A stretch of 9,083 nt of DNA from Streptomyces speibonae (GTDB lineage Bacteria > Actinomycetota > Actinomycetes > Streptomycetales > Streptomycetaceae). The translations under genes and the position numbers were made by a program. The notes under the pieces are model-generated. The model was given only the letters and a program-made list of their open reading frames with translations. It ran no database searches and had not been told where the DNA came from. Positions within the stretch are counted from its first letter, which is position 1. The number at the start of each line of letters is the position of its first letter. Where the stretch lies: contig KL568529.1 in the NCBI GenBank assembly GCA_000715605.1, forward strand, positions 92,139 to 101,221. The letters are read 5' to 3'. Below, one piece after another: positions 1 to 5,321 of the stretch.

Positions 1-1
1 C

Positions 2-1219
2 AGCGGCTTCCGCTTCCACTCGGCGACGGGCACGTACGACGGCGACACGGGCACCTTCCGGGCCGCCTTCTCCGGCGGGGTGCGCTTCACCGGCCACCGC
101 ACCGCGTCCGGGACCCACCAGCTCGACCTCACCCTCAGCCGCCCCACCGTGAGCATCTCCGGCGCCACCGGCACGCTCCTGGTGGACGTCACCAGCAAGG
201 CGAAGGACACCGGGGCGGTCACGACGTCCCGTCAGGTGCCCTTCGCCACCCTCTCCCTGGGCGGGATCGACATGCGGGGCGGCGGCACCTCCGTCGTGCT
301 GAACAACGTGCCCGCGACGCTCACCGCCCAGGGCGCGCGGTCCTTCGCCGGTTACTACACGGCGGGGACGGCACTGGACCCGGTGAGCCTGTCGGCGGAC
401 GTGGCCCCGCAGGCCCGGCGCGAGCCGTCGGCCGCGCCGACGACGAAGAAGAAGCCGAAGCCGCGGGCGACTCCGGGTGACCGGAAGGCCGGCCGGCTCG
501 TCGACGGAGCCGTCGACTGGGGCGTGCGCCGCACCTTCAGGGAGTACGTCACCGGGGACATCGCCCGGGGGAAGTGGACCCTCTCCTCCGGCGCCCTCGA
601 CGGCGGCGCCCTCTTCCGCTTCCCCGACGGCGAGGGGACCTACGACGACGGCGACCTGACCGCCGCCTTCCGGGGCACGGTCCGCTTCACCGGCGCACAC
701 GGCCTCGACCTGCGGATCGGCGGCGTCCGCGTCACCGTGACGTCCGGCAGGGGCACCCTGTACGCCGACGTGACGTCACCGGACCACAAGGGAACGAAGG
801 TTCCGCTGGTGACCTTCGCGGCGAAGGACCTGAAGCCGGAGGACGGCCTCGTGACCGTCACCGAGGCCCCCGCGAAACTGACGGCCGAGGGCGCGAAGGC
901 CTTCGGCGGCATGTATCCCAAGGGCACCGCGATGGACCCGGTCACGCTGGCCGTGGCCCTCACCGAGGACGCCGCCCTGCCCGCGCTGCCCGACCTGGGC
1001 AGCACCCCGTCCGCGTCCCCGTCCCCCTCCGCGTCCGACGCCTCACCCGAGCCGGTGGCCAAGGCCGCGCGGGAGGACACCGCCGACGACGGCGCCCCCG
1101 TCCTCCCCCTGACCCTCGCGGCCGGATCACTGCTGGCGCTCGCCGCCGCGGCCGCGTTCACCGTCCGCAGGCGCCGTGCGTCCACGACGGCGACGGACAC
1201 CCCGCAGGACGACAACTGA
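2..1219 (+). CDS. HtaA-domain heme-binding surface protein, 5' end missing
   Basis: The reading frame is open from base 2, and the residues before the first in-window ATG already match the HtaA pattern (FRFHSATGTYD, then VRFTGH), so the gene begins upstream of the window. About 405 residues are visible. They hold the rest of one HtaA domain (to about base 400, ending FAGYYTAGTALDPV), a Lys/Pro-rich linker (TTKKKPKPRA), a second HtaA domain (about 500-970, with WGVRRTFREYVTG, FTGAHGLDL and GGMYPKGTAMDPV), a Ser/Pro linker and a C-terminal hydrophobic helix followed by RRRR (about 1097-1170). HtaA domains in Corynebacterium bind heme through conserved Tyr and His residues and pass it to HmuT. 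The tail lacks an LPxTG or LAxTG motif, so I infer simple membrane anchoring. It is 29 bp upstream of a second HtaA gene and probably co-transcribed with it. Family call is firm; the exact role in heme relay is inferred. Confidence 0.88.
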   Translation, partial: SGFRFHSATGTYDGDTGTFRAAFSGGVRFTGHRTASGTHQLDLTLSRPTVSISGATGTLLVDVTSKAKDTGAVTTSRQVPFATLSLGGIDMRGGGTSVVLNNVPATLTAQGARSFAGYYTAGTALDPVSLSADVAPQARREPSAAPTTKKKPKPRATPGDRKAGRLVDGAVDWGVRRTFREYVTGDIARGKWTLSSGALDGGALFRFPDGEGTYDDGDLTAAFRGTVRFTGAHGLDLRIGGVRVTVTSGRGTLYADVTSPDHKGTKVPLVTFAAKDLKPEDGLVTVTEAPAKLTAEGAKAFGGMYPKGTAMDPVTLAVALTEDAALPALPDLGSTPSASPSPSASDASPEPVAKAAREDTADDGAPVLPLTLAAGSLLALAAAAAFTVRRRRASTTATDTPQDDN

Positions 1220-1248
1220 ACCCCCCTTCCTCCAAGGAGAAGCCGACC

Positions 1249-2730
1249 ATGCCCGCACGACGACGCCGCACCCTCTCCCTCGCCGCCGCGGTGGCCACGG
1301 CCGCGGCCCTCGGCGCCACCGCCGCACCGTCGGCCTCGGCCGCGGAAGTCCCGCTCACCGGCTACGAACTGACGTGGGGCATCAAGGAGACCTACCGCTC
1401 CTACGTCACCGGCATGGCGCAGGGCACCTTCACGGCGGCGGACGGCGCGACCCAGGCCGAGGACAACGGCCCGTTCACCTTCACGGAGGGCACCGGCACC
1501 TACGACTCCACCGCGCACACGGTCGACCTGGGCTTCAAGGGCTCCCTGCACATCGAGTCGGCCCCGCACCGCTTCGAACTGTCCCTGTCCGACGTGAAGT
1601 TCGACAGTGCCGCCGCGGAGATCACGGCGGACGTGACGGCGGACGGCGCGACCCGGGACGACGTCCCGCTCGCCACGGTCACGGTCACCCGCGCGATGAA
1701 GGACATGGCGACCACGCTGACCAAGGAGGCCGCGGAGGTCTTCGGCAGCGCGAGCTACGAGGGCGCGGCCGGCGACCCCCTGACGGTGCTCCAGAAGACG
1801 AAGCCGACCCCGACCCCGACGACCACCACTCCGCCGGCGTCGCCGACCCCGAAGCCCACGGCAACCCCCACCACGACACCGTCCACGACGTCCCCGACCG
1901 CGTCCCCGACGTCTCCGACCGCGTCCCCGACCCCGACCACGTCGCGGACGGCCGCCCCCGCCGCCAAGGGCGCGATAGCCGACGGCACGCTCGGCTGGGG
2001 CGTGAAGCAGTCCTTCCGCGCCTACGTCGTCGGCCCGGTCGCCAAGGGCGAGGTCACCGCGTCGGACGGCGCCACGCAGGCCGCGGGCAACGGCGCCTTC
2101 ACCTTCACCGGCGCGACCGGCACGTACGACACGGACGCGGACACCCTGAAGGCGGGCTTCAAGGGCGCGGTGAACTTCAAGGGCCACGAGGAGAACGGAA
2201 AGTACGGCCTCGACCTCACCCTGACCGACCTGAAGGCGACGCTCACCGACGGCACCGGCGAACTGTCGGCCGACGTGACCAGCCTCGGCGAGAGCTCCCA
2301 GGACGTCGTGCTGGCCGAACTGAAGGCGAAGTCACCGGACCTCACCGCGAAGAACGACGTCATCACCGTCAACGACGTGACCGCGACCCTCACCGAGGCC
2401 GGCGCGAAGGCCTTCGGCGACTTCTACCCGGCCGGCACGGCCCTCGACCCGGTCGGCCTCTCGATCGCCGTGAGCGACGACGCGGACCTGGCTACCGGAA
2501 CGGGCGGCACGAACGGCTCCGGCGGCAGCACGGGCTCCGGCACGACGGGCGGCTCCGGCACCACCGGTTCGACCACCGGAGGCGTGGGCTCGACCATCGG
2601 CGGCGGCAGCCTCGCCACGACCGGCTCGGACGTCCCCGTGGCCGCCCTCGGCACGGCGGCCGGGGCCGCGGTAGCGGCGGGCGCGGGCATCGTCCTCGCC
2701 CTGCGCCGGCGGAGCACGATGGTCGAGTAG
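1249..2730 (+). CDS. HtaA-domain heme-binding protein with LATTG sortase signal
   Basis: This is a 493-residue exported protein. The ATG has a good ribosome site (AAGGAGA, 8 bp spacing). A signal peptide with RRRR and an Ala-rich core ends near ASA/A at residues 29-32. HtaA domain 1 spans about 38-180 and domain 2 about 245-408, separated by a Pro/Thr/Ser linker (about 185-238). A Gly/Ser/Thr-rich stalk (about 414-454) leads to LATTG (455-459), a membrane helix and RRR (486-488). LAxTG is the signal used by Streptomyces class E sortases (long chaplins), so covalent attachment to the wall is likely. Domain 2 keeps the family positions: Y259 in FRAYVVG, H313 in FKGHEENGKYG and Y393 in GDFYPAGTALDP. 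Domain 1 has Y52, but a Ser (S169) at the position of the last Tyr. It is likely paired with the preceding membrane-anchored HtaA protein in heme capture. No hmuTUV genes are visible here. Confidence 0.9.
   Translation: MPARRRRTLSLAAAVATAAALGATAAPSASAAEVPLTGYELTWGIKETYRSYVTGMAQGTFTAADGATQAEDNGPFTFTEGTGTYDSTAHTVDLGFKGSLHIESAPHRFELSLSDVKFDSAAAEITADVTADGATRDDVPLATVTVTRAMKDMATTLTKEAAEVFGSASYEGAAGDPLTVLQKTKPTPTPTTTTPPASPTPKPTATPTTTPSTTSPTASPTSPTASPTPTTSRTAAPAAKGAIADGTLGWGVKQSFRAYVVGPVAKGEVTASDGATQAAGNGAFTFTGATGTYDTDADTLKAGFKGAVNFKGHEENGKYGLDLTLTDLKATLTDGTGELSADVTSLGESSQDVVLAELKAKSPDLTAKNDVITVNDVTATLTEAGAKAFGDFYPAGTALDPVGLSIAVSDDADLATGTGGTNGSGGSTGSGTTGGSGTTGSTTGGVGSTIGGGSLATTGSDVPVAALGTAAGAAVAAGAGIVLALRRRSTMVE
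1888..1929 (+). repeat. 21-bp tandem duplication in the Pro/Thr linker
   Basis: Two adjacent 21-bp units differ at a single base (a synonymous change), each encoding TSPTASP within the linker between the two HtaA domains. A unit of this length preserves the reading frame, so copy number could vary between strains and change linker length. Confidence 0.75.
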
Positions 2731-2738
2731 GCCGCGGG

Positions 2739-2768
2739 CCGACCCACCTCCCCGGGCGATGCTTGAAT
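2739..2768 (+). promoter_or_regulatory. possible leaderless promoter for the PhzF-like gene
   Basis: CCGACC (2739-2744) could be a weak -35 and TTGAAT (2763-2768) a -10, with an 18-bp spacer. The -10 ends 7 bp before the GTG start and there is no Shine-Dalgarno sequence, which suits a leaderless transcript. Each box matches consensus only partly (3/6 and 4/6). The gene lies only 45 bp after the HtaA gene, so read-through is an alternative. Confidence 0.3.
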
Positions 2769-2775
2769 ACACCCC

Positions 2776-3420
2776 GTGACTGACTACGACGTGCTGCGTG
2801 TCTTCTGCGGGCCCCGGGGCGGGTACGGCAATGAACTCGGTGTCGTCCGCGATGGTTCGGTGCTGCCGGAGCGGGCGGACCGCCAGGCCCTCGCCGCGAA
2901 ACTCGGCTTCAGCGAGACCGTGTTCGTCGACGACCCCGAGCGCGGGGTGGTCGACATCTACACCCCCACCCTGCGGCTGCCCTTCGCCGGCCACCCCTGC
3001 GTCGGCACGGCCTGGCTGCTCGACGTGCCCGAACTGGTCGTGCCCGCCGGGGTGGTGGGTGCCCGGCAGGACGGGGAGTTCTGCTGGATCGAGGCACGCG
3101 CGGAGTGGGTGCCGCCGCGTACCCTGCGGCAGTACGCCACCGCCGCGGAGGTCGACGACCTGCCCGTGCCGCCGAAGGGGGAGTGGATCTACGCCTGGGC
3201 GTGGCTGGACGAGCCGGCCGGCCGCGTCCGCGCCCGCGCGTTCCCCGGCCGTGACGACGGCATCGACGAGGACGAGGCGACGGGCGCGGCGGCGCTGCTG
3301 CTCACCGACCGGCTGGGCCGCGCCCTGAACATCACCCAGGGCACGGGCTCCCAGATCCTCACGGCCCCCCAGCCGGACGGCTGGACGGAAATCGGCGGCC
3401 GCGTCCACCTGGAACGCTGA
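2776..3420 (+). CDS. PhzF-superfamily isomerase-like protein, short form
   Basis: The product is 214 residues from a GTG start. PhzF-superfamily hallmarks occur in order: LRVFC with GYGNELGVV (7-24), FSETVFV (45-51) with the candidate catalytic Glu47, PFAGHPCVGTA (69-79), DEDEATGAAA (164-173) and GTGSQI (189-194). The family folds into two similar lobes and includes PhzF (an isomerase in phenazine biosynthesis) and diaminopimelate epimerase-like enzymes; most members have unknown substrates. At 214 residues it is shorter than the usual 260-300, with the loss in the middle and second lobe, but the key motifs remain, so it looks compact and not broken. The start is set by the frame and by a lack of better upstream codons; no Shine-Dalgarno is seen. 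It runs convergently into the DUF397 gene. No phenazine genes are nearby, so a phenazine role is not supported. Confidence 0.85.
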   Translation: MTDYDVLRVFCGPRGGYGNELGVVRDGSVLPERADRQALAAKLGFSETVFVDDPERGVVDIYTPTLRLPFAGHPCVGTAWLLDVPELVVPAGVVGARQDGEFCWIEARAEWVPPRTLRQYATAAEVDDLPVPPKGEWIYAWAWLDEPAGRVRARAFPGRDDGIDEDEATGAAALLLTDRLGRALNITQGTGSQILTAPQPDGWTEIGGRVHLER

Positions 3421-3432
3421 CGAGCGTCAGCG
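3415..3432. terminator. shared hairpin between convergent genes
   Basis: CGCTGAC and GTCAGCG form a perfect 7-bp stem around the loop GAGC. The TGA of the PhzF-like gene (3418-3420) sits in one arm and the TGA of the minus-strand DUF397 gene (3427-3429) in the other. With only 6 bp between the two genes, this is the only visible candidate for termination in either direction. No T-run follows, as is common in high-GC actinobacteria. Confidence 0.5.
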
Positions 3433-3630
3433 CAGCCGCGCGAGGAACGCCCCCCAGGCGCTCCGCCCGAAGGCGATCACCGGACCGGTGGGGTTCTTGC
3501 TGTCGCGGACGGGGGCGAGGGCGGGGATGTTGTGGGCGAGTTCCAGGCAGTCGCCCTGCCCGCCGCTGTAACTGCTCCTGCGCCATATCGCCGTGTGGGT
3601 GATCGCGCGGCTGAAGGTTTCGTGGCTCAT
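3427..3630 (-). CDS. DUF397 small protein (Scr2-like)
   Basis: The product is 67 residues with the classic DUF397 layout: WRRSSYSGGQGDCLELA near residues 16-32, VRDSKNPTGPVIAF in the middle, and a C-terminal WGAFL. The ATG has a strong ribosome site (AAGGAG, 8 bp spacing) and overlaps the stop of the upstream XRE gene as ATGA, which indicates translational coupling. DUF397 proteins are very abundant in Streptomyces and are usually encoded directly after an XRE/DUF5753 regulator. One such pair, Scr1/Scr2 of S. coelicolor, has been described as toxin-antitoxin-like and affects antibiotic production. I infer the same partnership here. Whether this copy is toxic, a regulator-binding partner or neither cannot be read from the sequence. 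Confidence 0.93.
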   Translation of the reverse strand: MSHETFSRAITHTAIWRRSSYSGGQGDCLELAHNIPALAPVRDSKNPTGPVIAFGRSAWGAFLARLR

Positions 3631-4499
3631 GACCTGTACTCCTTGGCGACGCGCCGGATCAGCGCGAGTGACTCCGTCGGAGGCAATGCTGACATCCGAG
3701 CATCGTCGAAGAGAGACCGGTAGCACGCCACTTCCGTCTCCCGCTCCCTCCAGATGTTGCCGGTGGGCGTCTCCGTGAGGACCAGGTCGAGCGACGACAT
3801 CCGCGGAAAGGTGAGCAGCAGGTAGGGGCCGTACATGCTCGAGTGCGCACCGCGCGAGAAGGGGAGGACTTGGATGGTGACGTTGGGCCGCTGAGCCATG
3901 GTCAGGAGGTGATGCAGTTGTGCCCTCATCACGTCCGCACCGCCCACCTGCTGGTGCAGAACACCTTCGGCCAGCACCGCCCAGTACTCGATCGGGCCTT
4001 CGCCGGTGAGCCGTTCCTGGCGGGCGAGGCGTACTCGGACGAACTGGTCGATCTCCTCGGGTGTCTGCCACGCACGTGAGGCGACGGTGACTGCCCGCCC
4101 GTACTCCTCGGTCTGCAAGAGCCCGGGAACGAGCTGCACTTGGTACGTCCGGATGCTGTCGCAGATGGCTTCCATTTCGATCTGGTCGATGTAAGTGTCG
4201 CTGAGCACGGACGCGTACTGGTGCCACCAGCCCTCTCTCCGACGCCGGTTGGCTCTGCGGGCCAGCGCCGTGAGGCGGTCCCGCGACTCAGGTTCCTCCA
4301 CCCGGTACACCTGCATGAGCGCGATCAGGTCAGGACTGCGCACAGGGACGTGGCCGTTCTCGATGCGGCTGATCTTCCCCTTCGTGCAGTCGAGTGCTTC
4401 GGCGGCCTCGGCCATGGAGACGCCTGCGGCTTCGCGAAGTCTCTTCAGCTCGTCGCCGAGTTGACGGCCCAGCACGGTGGACGGTTTGACAGTGGGCAT
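3627..4499 (-). CDS. XRE-family regulator with DUF5753 domain (Scr1-like)
   Basis: The product is about 290 residues. The N-terminal helix-turn-helix (about residues 10-65) shows LGDELKRLREAAGVSMAEAA followed by KISRIENGHVPV, typical of XRE/HTH_31. The rest is the DUF5753 domain, recognisable from YQVQLVPGLLQTEEYGRAV, then VRLARQERL, YWAVLAEGVL and VTIQVLPF. I place the start at the ATG of 4499 because AGGGA lies 7 bp upstream of it; a TTG two codons earlier would leave almost no spacing. It overlaps the DUF397 gene by 4 bp and is divergent from an RsbW-like ATPase gene, a common Streptomyces arrangement related to the WhiJ and Scr1 loci. It probably binds DNA in the 141-bp intergenic region and regulates itself and perhaps the divergent gene. 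That target is inferred. Confidence 0.93.
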   Translation of the reverse strand: MPTVKPSTVLGRQLGDELKRLREAAGVSMAEAAEALDCTKGKISRIENGHVPVRSPDLIALMQVYRVEEPESRDRLTALARRANRRRREGWWHQYASVLSDTYIDQIEMEAICDSIRTYQVQLVPGLLQTEEYGRAVTVASRAWQTPEEIDQFVRVRLARQERLTGEGPIEYWAVLAEGVLHQQVGGADVMRAQLHHLLTMAQRPNVTIQVLPFSRGAHSSMYGPYLLLTFPRMSSLDLVLTETPTGNIWRERETEVACYRSLFDDARMSALPPTESLALIRRVAKEYRS

Positions 4500-4501
4500 G
4501 G

Positions 4502-4529
4502 GCAATTCCCTATCAGAGGAGCAATTCCC
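4502..4529. promoter_or_regulatory. direct repeat upstream of the XRE gene, possible operator
   Basis: The 9-mer GCAATTCCC occurs at 4502-4510 and again at 4521-4529, 19 bp apart and so on roughly the same DNA face. The first copy lies immediately upstream of the XRE start and includes its ribosome site, so a bound protein could block expression. A further 7-bp stem with one G-U pair and a GAAA loop lies at 4542-4559. The region is clearly more AT-rich than its surroundings. Confidence 0.4.
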
Positions 4530-4597
4530 AACGGGCTTCTCCTTACTCGAAAGAGTGAGACAAGCTTCATCACCTCATGCAATGTTGCGCCATTCCA

Positions 4598-4603
4598 TAT
4601 TCT
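4598..4603 (+). promoter_or_regulatory. possible -10 element for the RsbW-like gene
   Basis: TATTCT matches the actinobacterial TANNNT -10 pattern and lies 37 bp before the ATG at 4641, which would give a leader of roughly 30 nt. No convincing -35 box is present at 16-18 bp upstream, so this is tentative. Confidence 0.3.
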
Positions 4604-4635
4604 GCGAAGCACCTCACTCGCAGCCATACATGGGG

Positions 4636-4647
4636 GTGCCATGGCAC
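4636..4647. repeat. perfect 12-bp palindrome over a start codon
   Basis: GTGCCATGGCAC is a perfect palindrome whose centre contains the ATG of the RsbW-like gene. It could be an operator half-site pair for the divergent XRE regulator, or an mRNA feature that hides the start codon. Chance is also possible at this length. Confidence 0.35.
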
Positions 4648-5273
4648 ACCGTTCCGACATGAACGACATCTCCTTCCGCCTGCCCCGCAGCAGCCGCAGC
4701 GTTCCCCGGGCCAGGGCCCTGCTGCACGGCGTGCTCGGTGATTGGGGAGTGGGCCAGGAAACGCTGGACAGCGCCGAGTTGGTGCTGTCGGAGCTGGTCA
4801 CCAACGCCTTGCGCGTGCCCGCGCCGGGCGACCGGCAGGTGGGCGTGCGGATCATCCGCTCCGTGGCCGACGGGCTGCTGCGGCTGGAGGTGAGCGACGC
4901 CGGAGGCGGCCGGCCCGAGGTGCGGGAGCCGCGCGAGGACGAGACCGGCGGACGGGGGCTGCTCCTGGTCGCCGCGCTCGCACACCGCTGGGGCTGCGAG
5001 GAGCGCCCGGCCGGGATCGGGAAGACGGTGTTCGCGGAGCTGAAGGCTCCCGACATCGTCGTCGGAACCGCGGTGCGCGAGGTCGCGGCCGTTCTGGTCG
5101 GGGCGGGCCAGGAGGTACGCGTGTGGGGCCAGTGGCGCACGGTCACCCGCGTACGCCGTGACCAGCGCGGAGGCGGTGCCCCCGCCGTGCTGCTGGAGTT
5201 CGACGAGGGCCCGCCCCTGCGCGTGCATCCGTCGGAACCGCTGACCGCACGGACGGGCGAGCACGCCGGATAG
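4641..5273 (+). CDS. RsbW/SpoIIAB-like ATP-binding protein with C-terminal extension
   Basis: The product is 210 residues. Residues about 10-135 form a GHKL (HATPase_c_2) fold: N box ELVTNAL with E51 and N55, G1 box VSDAGGG with D86, G2 box GGRGLLLV (103-110), and the closing KTVFAEL (128-134). Proteins of this type are serine kinases or anti-sigma factors, and many stand-alone Streptomyces copies have no known partner. Residues about 137-205 are an added segment (REVAAVLVGAGQEVRVWGQW, then LLEFDEGPPLRVHPSEPL), predicted beta-rich and not needed for the ATPase fold. The start at 4641 has a GGGGG ribosome site with short (4 bp) spacing; an in-frame ATG at 4659 is an alternative. It is divergent from the XRE/DUF397 pair and 44 bp upstream of the AAA ATPase gene. 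Confidence 0.88.
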   Translation: MAHRSDMNDISFRLPRSSRSVPRARALLHGVLGDWGVGQETLDSAELVLSELVTNALRVPAPGDRQVGVRIIRSVADGLLRLEVSDAGGGRPEVREPREDETGGRGLLLVAALAHRWGCEERPAGIGKTVFAELKAPDIVVGTAVREVAAVLVGAGQEVRVWGQWRTVTRVRRDQRGGGAPAVLLEFDEGPPLRVHPSEPLTARTGEHAG

Positions 5274-5276
5274 TGT
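5271..5276 (+). promoter_or_regulatory. possible -10 for the ATPase/TOPRIM operon
   Basis: TAGTGT fits the TANNNT -10 pattern and includes the TAG stop of the preceding gene. It would start transcription at or near the ATG of 5283. No clear -35 is visible at normal spacing (a CTGACC at 5241-5246 is too far away). If inactive, the ATPase gene is read from the RsbW-like gene's promoter. Confidence 0.3.
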
Positions 5277-5282
5277 GGCGCA

Positions 5283-5321
5283 ATGCACATGCGACCGTGC
5301 GGAGAGGAGGCGGCGGGATGA
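5283..5321 (+). CDS. possible leader peptide ORF before the AAA ATPase
   Basis: A 12-codon frame (MHMRPCGEEAAG) begins 6 bp after the TAGTGT box and ends with a TGA that overlaps the ATPase ATG as ATGA. Its body contains the ATPase ribosome site. A leaderless transcript would place this ATG at the 5' end, so translation of the short frame could couple to the ATPase gene. It is too short for coding statistics and may be chance. Confidence 0.25.
   Translation: MHMRPCGEEAAG

Noticed and set aside
640..2187. Long minus-strand open frame (515 codons) opposite the HtaA genes
   Set aside because: It is Arg/Gly/Ala low-complexity sequence created by the high third-position GC of the HtaA genes; it has no ribosome site and no recognisable domain.
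574..2730. Reading the second HtaA gene as a 718-residue protein starting inside the first gene
   Set aside because: The first 225 residues are Arg-rich out-of-frame sequence. The signal peptide and the ribosome site both place the start at 1249.
2759..2779. Six-codon frame (MLEYTP) before the PhzF-like gene as a regulatory leader
   Set aside because: It has no ribosome site, is very short, and its stop overlaps the GTG start only by chance-level arrangement.
1176..2783. A 535-codon plus-strand frame over the second HtaA gene
   Set aside because: It is a shadow frame of the HtaA gene, rich in Arg/Gly/His and without domain signal; the overlapping frame has clear HtaA domains.
2332..3408. 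A 358-codon minus-strand frame opposite the PhzF-like gene
   Set aside because: The PhzF motifs on the plus strand are unmistakable, and the reverse frame is compositionally biased and has no motif.
2776..3420. Phenazine biosynthesis gene phzF proper
   Set aside because: No other phz genes are present and the protein is unusually short. Only superfamily membership is supported.
4445..5290. Minus-strand frame of 281 codons opposite the RsbW-like gene
   Set aside because: The N, G1 and G2 boxes of the GHKL fold are all on the plus strand; the reverse frame is Ser/Arg/Pro-rich shadow.
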